A stretch of DNA of 64,000 nucleotides from Eriocheir sinensis (Eukaryota > Arthropoda > Malacostraca > Decapoda > Varunidae): NCBI RefSeq assembly GCF_024679095.1, contig NC_066544.1, positions 5,110,024 to 5,174,023 of the forward strand, written 5' to 3'. Of the stretch, positions 22,311-34,130 are shown one piece after another. Under the pieces are notes generated by a model. It worked only from the letters and a program-made list of their open reading frames with translations, was not told the origin of the DNA and searched no databases. Each line of letters opens with the position of its first letter. Positions within the stretch are counted from its first letter, which is position 1. The position numbers were made by a program, and so were the translations under genes.

Positions 22311-22740
22311 CCTCTTCCTCCTCCTCCTCCTCCTCCTCCTCCACCTCCTTTACAGCTCCTTCCTTCTCCTCCACTTTCTACTTTTAAATTGTCTTTGCTT
22401 TATTTTTTTTCTCATTCTTTCTCCTCCTCCTTCTCCTCTTCCACCTTCTTCCTCTCCTTTTCGTCCTCCATCTCCTACTTCTCCCCTTTCTACCTCCTCT
22501 TTCTGTCTTTGCTTACATTTCTTTCCTCTTTTGTTCTCATCTTCCTCCTCTTTCTCTTCCTTCTCCCCCCTCTCCTCCATGTTCTACCTCTTGATTCTTC
22601 CTCTTCTTCCATTTCATCCTGCACATCCTCTTCCTCCTCCTCCTCCTCCTCCTCTCATCTTCCTCCACTTACTTTCCCTCCTCCTACGCCGCCTTCCTCC
22701 TCCTCGCCTCCTCCACGTTCTCTCCATATTTGCTCCAACA
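22311..22740. repeat. (CTC)n and pyrimidine block
   Basis: CTC array at 22317-22343 and another near 22630-22655, joined by C/T-rich sequence. Confidence 0.85.
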
Positions 22741-22859
22741 CTTTAACAATCGACGAGGAGAAAAAGTGAACTCATTTCGCAGTTTTTGAGCCGCCAGTAC
22801 ATCGCCGGCCATTAAGGAAAAAAAAAAAGAGCCACCTGATCACTTTTACTTTCGCTCCT
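22741..22859. other. Short unique segment
   Basis: Mixed sequence with CpG (CGCCAGTACATCGCCGGCC). No gene. Confidence 0.5.
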
Positions 22860-23430
22860 TTCCCTGCACTCCCTTCCTCTCCTCTCCTCTCCTCTCCTCT
22901 CCTCTCCCTTTCATTCTGATCTACCTACTTTCATCCTCTTCTATTTATTTGCTCTCCTTTTCCTTCCTTTCCTTTCCCTGCACTCCCTTCCTCTCCTCTC
23001 CTCTCCTCTCCCTTTCATCCTGATCTGCCTCCTTTCATCCTCTTCTATTTCTTTGTTCTCCTTCTTTTCCTTCCTTTCCTTTCCCTGCACTCCCTTACTA
23101 TCCTCTCCTATCCTCTCCTCTCCTCTCCTCTCCTCTCCCTTTCATCCTGATCTGCCTACTTTCATCCTCTTCTATTTATTTGCTCTCCTTTTCCTTCCTT
23201 TCCTTTCCCTGCACTCCCTTCCTCTCCTCTCCTCTCCTCTCCTCTCCCTTCCTCTCCACTCCTCTCCTTTCCCTTTCATCCTGATCTGCCTCCTTTCATC
23301 CTCTTCTATTTCTTTGTTCTCCTTCTTTTCCTTCCTTTCCTTTTCCTGCACTCCCTTACTCTCCTCTCCTATCCCTTCTCTCCTCTCCTCTCCTCTCCTC
23401 TCCTCTCCTCTCCTGGTTAACCTACTTTCC
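22860..23430. repeat. Pyrimidine minisatellite, period 107-137 bp
   Basis: The word CCTGCACTCCCTT starts near 22863, 22978, 23085, 23209 and 23345. Each unit contains a variable CTCCT run and a TTTCATCCTGATC segment. The period varies because the CTCCT run changes length. One more decayed marker occurs near 23773. Confidence 0.92.
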
Positions 23431-24430
23431 CTTTCCTCGGTGTTTCTCTTTTTTTTCTTTCTCTTTCTTCTCTCTTCTCCTTTCCCTCCTCTTCTCCTCT
23501 TCCTTTCCTTCTTACCTGCCTATTTTCCTTCTTCCTTATTATCTCTTCTCTCCTTTTTCTTCATCTCATTTCCCCTGCTTTTCTTCTCCTTCCCTCTTCT
23601 CTCCCTTTCCTCCTAACCTGCCTGCTTTTCTTCTTCTCCATTTCTCTCCTCTCTTTTTCCCGCCTCTCATTTCCTCTGCTTTTTTTCTCTTCTATCCTCT
23701 CCTCTCCTTTCATCCTGACCTGCCTCTTTTTCCTCTTTGCCGTTTCTCTTTTATTTTCCTTCCTCTCATTTTCCTGCACTCCCTTCTCCTCTCTCCCTGA
23801 CCTCCCTACCTTCTTTTCCCTTCCTTCCTCTCTTCTTTTTTTTCCTTATTCATCTTTCCCTTCTCTTCTTTCCCTTCTCTTACCTCCTTTTTCTTTCTCC
23901 TTTCTCTCCTCTCCTTCTCCTCCATTTCTCTTCTTTCCCTTATCCTCCCTCCCATCTCCTTCCCCTTCTCTTACCTCCTTTTTCTTTCTCCTTTCTCTCC
24001 TCTCCTTCTCCTCCACTTCTCTTATCCCTTACCCTCCCTCCCATCCTCCTCCTCTGCTTCTCTCCTCTTTTTATTCTCTTCCGTCTTCTCTTTTCCCCCC
24101 TGGCTTACCTACGTTCCTCCTCTTCTCTTCTCTTCTCTCCCTTCTTTTCCTTTTTGCTCTTTTCTTCCCTATATTTCTTTCTTTCTTCATTTCTTTCCTC
24201 TCCTTTACTTTTTTTGTTTCTTTTCCTCTCCTTATCTTCCTTTTTTCTTGTCGTTTCTTCCTCCCCTTTTTTTCCCTCCCTTCTGTTCCTTCTTCACTTA
24301 TAATTTCTTCTTCCTTTTTCTCTCCTCCTCCCTTTATCATTTTTCCTTTGTTTCTCTCCTTTCGTGTTCTCCTTATTCTTCTTTTATTTCCCTCCTCCTC
24401 TTCTCCCTTCTACTTTCCTCCCTCATCCCT
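23431..24430. repeat. Pyrimidine-rich block
   Basis: Degenerate continuation of the preceding array, with CTTACCTCCTTTTTC repeated at about 23879 and 23969. Open frames are Ser/Leu/Phe-rich. Confidence 0.8.
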
Positions 24431-24545
24431 CGCCTGCGTCAAGGAAGGCAAAAGAAGCGAGTGGAGGAGGAGGAGGAGAAAGAAGAGAAAGGTTGGAAGA
24501 AGGAGGAGGAGGAGGAGAAAAAGGAGGAGAGCGTATTGTTCCTCC
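24431..24545. repeat. (GGA)n-rich purine patch
   Basis: GGAGGAGGAGGAGAAAGAAG-type sequence. The composition switches strand sharply at its left edge. Confidence 0.85.
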
Positions 24546-24819
24546 ATTAGCTAGCCATCATCTGAATCAACTGGGTCGGCCTCCTCCTCCTCCTCCTCCT
24601 CCTCCTCCACTTCCTCCCACCTGCAGATTTCCACTTGTCTGCGCGTCACTTTTATCGGAACTCTGAGACCTACACTTTTCTCTCCTCCTCCTTGTCTTCC
24701 TCCTCCTCCTCCTCCTCCTCCTCCTCCTCCTTCTCCTCTCACTCCTCTGTTGTCTTTCTTTTTCTTCCTCGACGAAGAAGCGAAAGTCAGGCATTAATAA
24801 TTCCTCACTCGGAGTCGTC
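24546..24819. repeat. (CTC)n arrays with unique spacer
   Basis: CTC arrays at 24581-24610 and 24698-24733, separated by unique sequence. Confidence 0.85.
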
Positions 24820-24930
24820 CAGGAGGAGGAGGGGGAGGGGGAGGGGGAGGAGGAGGAGGAGGAGGAGGAGGAGGAGGAGGAGCAAAAGCAGGAGTAAGTG
24901 AAGGAGCAGGAGGAGGGAGAGGAGGAGGAT
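24820..24930. repeat. (GGA)n/(GGGGGA)n array
   Basis: Purine counterpart of the neighbouring CTC arrays. The pair 24698-24733 and 24855-24883 can form an inverted repeat. Confidence 0.93.
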
Positions 24931-24945
24931 GGCAAGGATGATGCA

Positions 24946-24948
<3 letters not shown>

Positions 24949-24985
<37 letters not shown>

Positions 24986-24986
24986 G
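24949..24986. repeat. (AAT)n microsatellite
   Basis: About 12 AAT units. Confidence 0.97.
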
Positions 24987-25690
24987 ATTGTTTTTTTTTT
25001 TATATTACTAACGCTTTCCCTTAAAATGATGCGCCTTATAATTATACGAAGGCTTATTTTTTCTTGACTGTGAATGTTAATGTTGTCAGAAATACTTTTG
25101 ACAGACATTCCTTCTTTCTATTCATTTTATTAATTTTAAATCTTCAGTGGCTACTATTATTATTTTTCTCTCGTCTCCACATCATATTTTCTGTTTATTG
25201 CAACCCCCAAGACTCCGTAAGAGGGCATGTTCTCCGTTACTTATTTAATAGTACTAGTTGTATTTGCTTGTGGTGTTGGTATTATAGGTAGAAAGGAAGA
25301 GTACGGCCACCTACTTGGAATCTTTTTGGGAACAGTGTGTAGCGGAATTTTTTTTTTTTAATCATTGTTTCCTTTTTTTGTGTGCCCTTGAGCTGTCTCC
25401 TTTGTTGTAAAAAAAAAAAAAAAGTACTGATTGATGTTGTTTGGGTAACCTACGCTCGTGTTCCAAGCTCTCCCATACAAAGGGATGTTTAGCTCTGCCA
25501 ACTCAAAACAACGATTGCTTCTAAACCGTTTCTCTCCGTCGAACTCCACACGTTACTTCAAATTATTTTCTTGGCCTCTTTGCGTCATACTATCACTGTA
25601 AAAATAGAGAAAAATAGTAATAGAAAAAGAAGAAAATATAGAAAAAAGTAGAAATAGAGAAAATATATAGATTAGGTGATAATAGAGAGA
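24987..25690. other. AT-rich unique sequence
   Basis: No gene recognised. Small ORFs of 60-75 codons lack homology signals. A and T homopolymers occur near 25350 and 25410. Confidence 0.5.
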
Positions 25691-25699
25691 CAATGACAC

Positions 25700-26420
25700 A
25701 ATGACGAACACATCAACCGCAACAACACCAACATCGACCCCTCTCTAGGACGTCAAGTCACCGCGCCACCATTAACGCCACACTAATACCCGCACTGGGA
25801 CACCAACAACTCCACCACAACACCAGCAAATTGAAACAGAGAGAAAGATAAATAATAAAAAAAATTGGTTCATAGAGAGCTCGCAAGGAACGGGTTTTGG
25901 CAAAGTGATATTGTTGGCAGTGATCTCAAGGGAGTGCATGGACTGGGTATGGAGGGAGAGGCTGAAATTTCGACCAGATCACAACCAGAAACAAAAAAAC
26001 AGAGCAACGAAACCACGTATACAATGAATATACGCAACCACTGGCCACCACCACGACCACCGCTCCACATCACCTCATCTCCCTCACCTTCAGTAATTCA
26101 CGGACAACCTCCATCACCACCCAGACGACTTTTAAAACTTTACCCCCGCACCCCTGCCACACCATATCAAATAACAGTAACAGCAACAACAACATCTATC
26201 TCCCTTTAAATTTAAAACATCACCACGCCCACCACCACCACCACATCAACCACAGCAACCAAAATCTTACTACGCTATGACGAACACATTAACCGCGACA
26301 ACACCAACATCCACCCGTCTCTAGAACGTCACCAAGTCACCACACCGCCATTAACACTGGAACACCAACAAGGCCTATACCGTCAATACAACACCACAAC
26401 ACCAACACCACACCACCACA
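25700..26420. repeat. Direct repeat of about 130 bp in CCA-rich DNA
   Basis: The segment from TGACGAACACATCAACCGC at 25702 recurs at 26278 with a few changes (CCAACATC, CTCTCTAGGACGTC versus GTCTCTAGAACGTC). The offset is about 576 bp. The interval between is CCACCA-rich with no gene. Confidence 0.85.
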
Positions 26421-26580
26421 ACCCCCTGACAATACAACACCACCACGCAACACATCATTCACCCCCCCAGCACCACAACATCCGCAACCCCTACACCACA
26501 AATACCACCTCCATCACAACACACCAAAATCCCCACACCACAACACCACCACACCACACGCACACACACCACAGGCAGGC
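26421..26580. repeat. (ACC)n/(CAACAC)n degenerate repeat
   Basis: CACCACAACAC-type units. Frames are Thr/Pro/His-rich or Val/Gly-rich artefacts. Confidence 0.85.
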
Positions 26581-26760
26581 AAGGAGGCGCGGCCGGTCCC
26601 CAGGTGGTCTTCGCACGCACCTCTCCTCCTCCCGTCACTCCATAATTAGGCAAGTCAGTCCTCGAGATACAAAAGGGGCGGTGATTCTTAACTTGTCGGG
26701 GTGTGAGTCACTGTCGGCTTATCTCCCAGCAAGGGGCGGCGCTGGGCTTGTCCTCGGCGA
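26581..26760. promoter_or_regulatory. Unique island, possible conserved noncoding element
   Basis: Balanced CpG-containing segment with CCATAATTAGGC (homeodomain-like), GGGGCGG twice (near 26675 and 26735) and GTGAGTCAC (near 26702, AP-1-like). No coding frame. Regulatory role inferred from words only. Confidence 0.3.
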
Positions 26761-27530
26761 CGTGGGGCGTGGGAGGAGAAGGGGGAAGAGGGGAGACAGT
26801 ATAAGGGGGGAGAAGAGGCAAGGTGACGTATGCACTGGGCTTGGGGGATGATTTAGGGGTGGAGTTTGGCAAAGGGAGAAGGGGAGTAAAAGGGGAAGAC
26901 GGGGAGATGACATGAACTTGAACTGGGGTGACGAGTCGGTAAGGGTATTGGAAAGGGAAAAGCAGGGGAGGGTAATAAGGGAGGAAAGAGGGAGGAAGGG
27001 GTAGTAGAGATGGGGGGAGATGAGTTGGGGGACAAAGGGAATGGGGAAGAGAAGGGAAGGGAGGGGAGGCACTAAGAGGGGCTGAAGGAGTAAAGGAAGA
27101 AGAAGGGGAAGGGGAGGAAAGACGGGTGTGGATTTAGTGACTGGCAAAGGGGGAAAGAAGAGTGGGGAGGAGACAGAGGGGAGAGAGGAAAGAGCAAAAG
27201 AGGGAGAAGAAAGGGGAAAGAAGGGGAGGAAAGAGTTATGACACAGTGACCGGCTTCTGGGGTGAGGATTTAGGGACTGAGGATGTGCAAAGGGGGAGAG
27301 AAAGGGGAGGATACAGAGGGGAGAGAGGAAAGAGCAAAAGAGGGAGAAGAAAGGGGAAGGGGTGACATATAATATTCTTGGCTTGGAGGGAGTGGGGATT
27401 TGCGGGGACTTGAGGCGTGGGAGGAGGAAGAGAGGGAGGTGAGAAGAGGAGGGGCGAGGGTAGAAGGGGAAGAGGAAGAGGGGAGGTGACGTACAGATGT
27501 AGATAAAAGGAGGGTTTTAAAGGTCAAGGA
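26761..27530. repeat. Purine minisatellite, period about 120 bp
   Basis: The segment GAGAGAGGAAAGAGCAAAAG occurs near 27180 and 27320 within longer matching blocks containing GGATTTAG and GGCAAAGGGGGA. More diverged copies lie at 26845-27000. Confidence 0.85.
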
Positions 27531-27722
27531 GTGAGGATGGAGTAGGATGTAGGATAAAGGAGATCGAAAGAGGGAGAAGAAGAGAAGAGAGGCCTTGAGG
27601 GAGTGAAGAAAAGGAGAGGAATAGGAAGATGGAGTAGGATGTAGGATAAAGGAGATTGAAAGAGGGAGAAGAAGAGAAGAGAGGCCTTGAGGGAGTGAAG
27701 AAAAGGAGAGGAATAGGAAAAT
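27531..27722. repeat. 92-bp tandem duplication
   Basis: Two nearly identical copies start at GATGGAGTAGGATGTAGG near 27536 and 27629 and run through GAGGCCTTGAGGGAGTG. Confidence 0.95.
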
Positions 27723-27856
27723 GGAATGAGAGATGAGGAAGAAAAGGAGAAATAGAAGAAAAAGAGGAGGAAGAGGAGAAGGAGGAGGAGGAGGAGGAGG
27801 ACCAAAGGTATCACAGAGAAGGAATGTGTTTGTTTTGTTTGTGCGTTAGAAAAAAA

Positions 27857-29084
<1,228 letters not shown>

Positions 29085-30110
29085 TTGCCTAACACACGTA
29101 GGAAAGGCGTATGGGTAAGGGTGAGCCAAAGGGAAAGTGAGCTGGAGGGGGTTGTGTTACGAGGTGTCTTTCCCATCTTTCCTAATACATGTGCACGTAG
29201 GAAAGGTCTGTAAGGAAGGTATGCCACTAAGGGAGAAGGTGAAGGGAGGGGAAGAGGGTAAGGGGGTATGAATGAGGCCTCTTACTTTCCTTTCCTTACC
29301 TAGATACAAGCAGGAAAGGACTGTAAGGAAGGTATGCCACTAAGGAAGAAAGTAAAGGGAGAGGAAGAGGGTAAGGGGGTATGAATGAGGCCTCTTACTT
29401 TCCTTTCCTTACCTAGATACAAGCAGGAAAGGACTGTAAGGAAGGGTAAACAACGAAATCAAAAGAGAAAAGGAGAGTAAATGAGTGTGAATGAGCTTTA
29501 TTTCCCTTCTTTCTCTACCTAATACGAGCAGGGAAAGTCTGTTTGGAAAGATAGGAGAGTAAGCTAGAAGAGAGGGAAGGGAAAAGGAAGGGTGTGAGTG
29601 AGCCTTCCTTCCCTTCTTTCCTTACCTAACACACGCTAGTAAGGTCTGTAGGGAAGGGTAAGTCTGAACCAAAAAGGAAGGAAGGGAAAGGAAGGGTGTG
29701 AGTGAGCCTTCCTTCCCTTCTCTCCTTACCTAATACAAATAGGAAAGAGATGTAGGGAAGGGCAAGTCACTGAGCACGAAGGGAAGCAAGGGGGGGAGGA
29801 AAGGGGTATGAAGGAGCCTTATATACCTAAGACAAAAAGGAAAAGGAAAAAGGTAAGGAAAAAGAAAAAAGGAGTAAAAAATAAGGAAAATAATGAATAA
29901 GAGCAAAAAACACACTCCACGTAACTCATTTGTGTCTTTTACTTAGATTATTTTTCCTTACTCTTTTGTTTTTGTTTTCTTTCTCATTTTCCTTTCCTTT
30001 CCTTATTTTATTTCCTTACCTAATACGAAGAGGAAGGGTCCGTAGGGAAGGGAGTCTGTAGGGAGGGAGGGTAAAGGAAGGGGAGGGAGGGGTGTGAATG
30101 AGGCTTCCTA
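29085..30110. repeat. Minisatellite of about 100-118 bp, about 9 decayed copies
   Basis: The marker CCTAATAC or variants starts near 29088, 29181, 29299, 29412, 29518, 29625, 29729, 29826 and 30019. Each unit has a CCTTCCTTCCC-type arm and a GGAAAGGTCTGTAGGGAAGG-type arm, so single units can fold back. Copies at 29225-29440 are nearly identical. The right side is interrupted by A- and T-rich sequence at 29835-30005. Confidence 0.92.
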
Positions 30111-30300
30111 CTTTCCCATCTCAACCGAAGAGGAAGAGGAAGAGGAAGAGGAAGAGTAGAAAAGCTAAGAGTAAGCCAGCCTCGTCCTAACCCAGCCTGG
30201 CATTCTGGTACCTGCTCGCTCTGGTATCATGTGTTACGTCCCCTCTTCCTCCCTCTCCTCCTCCTCCTCCTCCTCATCCTCATCCTCCTCTTCCTCCTCC
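30111..30300. repeat. (GGAAGA)n, unique spacer, (CTC)n
   Basis: GAAGAG units at 30126-30156, unique sequence to 30240, then CTC-rich sequence. Confidence 0.8.
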
Positions 30301-30365
30301 TGCTCACCTGGTCGTAATTACAAACACACCTGAGCGTACCCGAGACCCATAACAGCCCCAGTTAG
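30301..30365. promoter_or_regulatory. Short unique island
   Basis: Contains GTCGTAATTACAAACACACC with flanking CACCTG words (30306 and 30327). This is a homeodomain, forkhead and E-box-like cluster. Inference only. Confidence 0.25.
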
Positions 30366-30425
30366 CCGCAGCCTCCTCCTCCTCCTCCTCTTTCTTCTCC
30401 TCCTCCTCCTCCTCCTCCTCCTCTT
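30366..30425. repeat. (CTC)n microsatellite
   Basis: CTC arrays with TTTCTT interruptions. Confidence 0.93.
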
Positions 30426-30960
30426 TCCTCCCCAACAACCTTACCAGCAACTGATCGACCGGCCAGTGAAAGGGAAAGTGTAAAAGGAAGAGACAGAGAA
30501 AGGGGGAAGGGAAAGGGGTAGAGAAAGGAGGGGGAAGAGGCACAAAAAGGGGAGAAAGGGTGAGGGGAAGAAGAGAAAGATGAAGGGAAAGGGTGAAGGG
30601 AAAAGGGAGAGAAAGGGGAGGGGGAAAGGGGGAAGGTTAAAGAGGCAGAGAAATGGGAGGGGAAGATGAGAGGAAGAGATACAGAGAAAGGGGGGAAGGG
30701 GGTAAGGTGAGGGGACAGAGAAAGGGGGGAAGGGGGGAAGGTGAGGGGACAGAGAAAGGGGGGAGAGGGGCAGGTGAGGGGACAGAAAGGGGGGAGAGGG
30801 GCAGGTGAGGGGAAGAGGCACAGAGAAGGGGAACCAGACGCCGATACGAAGGCACAGTGTGATTGGATTGTAAGGGAGGAAGACGCGACGAAGGGGAGGT
30901 AAGGGAAGGGGAGGAAGGGAAGGGAAGGAAGGGGAGGAGGGAAGGAAAATAAAGGTGCCG
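30426..30960. repeat. Purine minisatellite
   Basis: GGGGACAGAGAAAGGGGGGA-type units of about 33-35 bp at 30680-30830, with decayed copies on the left. The long Pro/Ser/Leu frame on the minus strand is compositional. Confidence 0.85.
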
Positions 30961-30968
30961 GGCTGGAG

Positions 30969-31006
30969 TGTGTGCGTGTGTGTGTGTGTGTGTGCGTCAA
31001 CGAGAT

Positions 31007-31065
<59 letters not shown>
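30969..31065. repeat. (TG)n and (AG)n microsatellites
   Basis: TG units at 30969-30995 and AG units at 31013-31065, separated by CGTCAACGAGATACACAC. Confidence 0.95.
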
Positions 31066-31070
<5 letters not shown>

Positions 31071-31190
31071 GTGGGGCTATAAAGAGGAGGAGGAGGAGGA
31101 GGACGCCGAGCTGGCACTATGGGCGATGGCACTGAGGCTGTAGAGGAGGAGGAGGAGGAGGAGGAGGAAGACAGGGGGGAGGATGGCTGG
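31066..31190. repeat. (GGA)n-rich segment
   Basis: GGA arrays at 31085-31102 and 31145-31170. Confidence 0.85.
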
Positions 31191-31440
31191 CACTGTGGGT
31201 TGCCTTGCACGATGACTCCACGCCGAGGAAGAATTTGTTGCTCTGGAAGTTGCTGGAAATTATTGTCCCTGTTTGTCGCGCGCCGCCAGGCTGACAACGC
31301 GGCGACCCGTATCCTCCCTCACTCCCCTCCTTGCCCCTCACCTCCCCACGCCTCACCAGCCCCCTCGCACCCTTCCCCACGCTCCCCAAGTCCTCCCCAA
31401 TCACCCTTGCACCTTTAACACCCTCCAAGACACCTGAAGG
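31191..31440. other. Unique island grading into C-rich sequence
   Basis: Contains GGAAATTATTGTCCCTG and GTCGCGCGCCGCC. C/T-rich after about 31310. No coding frame is credible. Confidence 0.4.
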
Positions 31441-31620
31441 CTCCCCGAAACGCCCCGCACAGGTGTTTTCAAGCCTCTGGGGCCGCGGGGACACGAGTGG
31501 ACAAGGTCTTTTTGGTTCACTTTTGGAGGTTTCGGACACAGGTTAAGATGGCGCTCAGTGACAAGTGTCCCGGACCTTCCGTGGACAAGATGGCGACCCT
31601 GAGAGGCGAGGGAGGACAGG
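31441..31620. promoter_or_regulatory. Island with two AAGATGGCG words
   Basis: AAGATGGCG occurs at 31545 and 31587, 42 bp apart in the same orientation. This is the strong form of the YY1/Pho-type site and also a common start-codon context in animal promoters. A short open frame crosses both but has no recognisable product. It may be a promoter or first-exon remnant. Confidence 0.35.
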
Positions 31621-32330
31621 GAGGCAGGGAGAGGGGGCAGAAGGTATTCAGAGGTAGAGAGGCTTGGAGAGAAGTCGGTATAGGGAGGAATGGAAAGGTA
31701 GGGAGAGGGGGACAGGTGGGTTTTGGAGGATAGGAAACGGAGGCCGAGAGAGGGGACAAGGGAGCTTCAGAGAATAGAAAGGGAGGCTGGAGAGAAGACG
31801 ATAGGAGAGGAAAGCGAAGGCAGGGAGAGGGGACAAAGGAGCTTCAGAGGATAGGAAAGGGAGGCTGGAGAGAAGTCGATAGAGAAGGAAAGGGAAGGCA
31901 GGGAGAGAGGACAGAGGAGGTTTAGAGGTAGGGACAGGGACAGGAAGTGAGGCAGGGAGGGGACAGATGAGGTGCAGAGGCAGAGAAGCTGGGAGAGCAA
32001 TCGGTAGGTAAGGAAAGAGGAAGCCAAGAGGATAGAAAAGAGGAGGATGGGGAAGGGGAAGAGGATGTTAATAGGTAGGGATACAAAGGGAGGAAGCGGT
32101 ACGGATTGGAAGGGGAAGCTGAGGAAGGTGACAGAGGAGATCCAGAAACAGCGACGGAGAGTGAGGAAGCAGTAGGGGTTGGAAGGGGAGGCAGGGGAAA
32201 GGGGCAAAAGATGTTCAGAGGTAGAAACACAAGGGAATGAAACGGCGGGGGTGGTAAGAGAGGCTTGCAAGGGAGGGGTGTAGGGGAGAGATACAAAGCT
32301 GGGGAGTGGTGGGGAGATAATGGTCATATG
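31621..32330. repeat. Purine minisatellite, period about 70-75 bp
   Basis: GGAGCTTCAGAG and GGAGAGAAGTCGATA words recur near 31660, 31770, 31830 and 31890. Decayed copies continue to 32290. Minus-strand Ser/Pro/Leu frames are translations of the array. Confidence 0.88.
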
Positions 32331-32510
32331 TGGTATGTTCCTGGGTGAATGGAAGTGATTTTAGACGTGGGTGTTAGGCAGCGAGGTGGAGAGGTGAAAA
32401 GGACAGGTGTGGAGTGAGAAAGAGAGTGGAAATGAAAGGTAGATGACTGCGGGAAATGATTCAGAAAATGGTGGATGTATAGTTGTGGAGTGAGGTCATT
32501 CAGTGCTGGT
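32331..32510. other. Unique purine-leaning segment
   Basis: No gene recognised. Confidence 0.5.
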
Positions 32511-33345
32511 AAGTGAGTGGATGAGGAGGCGAGGTGGATGACGATGCAATGGTGGAGATGAGAGTGAGAAGGGAAGGGGGAAAGAAAGGAAGGGAAAGGG
32601 GGAAGGTAAGAAAAAAGGGAAGAGTGATGGGGGAAGAAGGGAAGGAGGAAGGGGAAGAAGGGGAGAGGAGGAACACAAGAAACGGGGTCAGGTTGTTAAG
32701 GGAAAGGAGAAGGGAGAAGGAAAAGGGAAGAACATATTGTAGGAAACACACTCCTTACCTTAGTTAGAGATGAGAATGGAAGGGAAAGAAGGGAACGGGT
32801 AGGAACACAAGAAGAAGGAAAGGGAAAAGAAGAGTGGAAGGAGATGGGAAGGGAAGAAGGGAACGGGTAGGAACACAAGAAGAAGGAAAGGGAAAGGAAG
32901 AGTGGAAGGAGATGGGAGGGGAAGAAGGGAAGGGAGAGTGACACAAGGAGAAGGGTGAGGATGGGAGAAGGAAAGGGAAAGGAAAAGTGGAAGGAGATGG
33001 AAAGGGAAGAAGAAGGGGAAGAGGAGAAACACACGCTAGAATAAGGATCAGGATGGCATAGAAAAGAGAATGAAGGAGGAGGAGGAAAATGCAGGACATA
33101 TTAAAAGGGAAAACGATCTCTACCTTTGTTTTCTTGCTCAGGTAACTCTTAGACAGGTACTTCGTCAGGTGTGTCAGGTGTAGATGGATGAGGAGGCGAA
33201 GTGGATGATGGAGCGCAGTGGTGGAGATGAGAGTGGAAGATGATGATGGGGGGGAGGAGGAGGAGGAGGAGGAGGAGGAGGGACATGATCGAGGGGAAAG
33301 AAGCATCCTCCTCCCCACCTTCGTTCCCTTCCTCAGGTAACTTCT
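32511..33345. repeat. Composite tandem repeat
   Basis: A block containing GGATGAGGAGGCGA and AGTGGTGGAGATGAGAGTG-like sequence appears near 32520 and 33186. Between them lies an internal array (GGAACACAAGAAGAAGGAAA near 32800 and 32870, about 70-bp period, and decayed copies to 33030). CCTTCGTTCCCTTCCTCAGG near 33319 echoes the left edge of a third partial unit. Confidence 0.85.
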
Positions 33346-33414
33346 GTGACAGGTGTTCCCTCGACCTCCAAAGTTAATTAATAAGAGAGGAGAGGTGAAG
33401 GGGAGGCAGGTGCT
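33346..33414. other. Short unique segment
   Basis: Strand switch point between a purine block and a pyrimidine block. Confidence 0.5.
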
Positions 33415-34130
33415 GTGTGGGTTTCTTATTCATCTTTTTCCTTTACCTCATTTACTCATATAATTTTCCTTTCTGTATTTTCTTTCTTTACATTTATTTC
33501 TTACTTCCATTTTTTTTCTTTTCTTACTTTGTCATTTTTCCTCGTTTTCTCACCTTTTTCATTTATCTCTTTTACTTCTTACTTTTTTCCTTACTTTCCT
33601 TACTTTTCTCTCTTGCTTTCTTTCCTTTTCTATCCTTCCTCACTCTTTCCTTTTTCCTTACTTCATTTTTCCTTTACCCATTTACTCCTAACTTTCTTTT
33701 TCCTTACTTTTTTGTTTAATACTTTCCTTTCTTTCGTTATTTTATTTCCTTTCTCAATTTCTTTTTCCCTCTTTTTCCCTTTATCTCGTTTATTCCTTTT
33801 TTTCCTTACGTTCATTTTCCTTGTTTTTTATTTTATCTGTCTTACTCTTTTCATTCCTCTCCTCATTTTCTCACCTTCTTCCTTAATTTCTTTTTCTTGG
33901 GTTTCTTTTTCCTTCATCTCGTTTACTCTTTATTTTTTTTCTTTTATGTCTTACTCTTTGCTTCTTTATCCCTACATTCATTCCATTTGTTCTTTCCTCT
34001 CCATTCCTCTCCTCATTTTCTCACCTTTTTCCTTAATTTCTTTTTCTTGGGTTAATTTTTGCTTCATATCATTAACTCTTTATCTCCCTTCCTTGTGTAT
34101 ATAATTTCCACCCCCTCCCGCTCACCTTGT
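33415..34130. repeat. T-rich pyrimidine block with decayed repeat
   Basis: TTTCTTTTTCTTGGGTTTC recurs near 33888 and 34038 inside a longer matching segment, a period near 150 bp. The long Phe/Leu/Ser frame is compositional. Confidence 0.8.
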
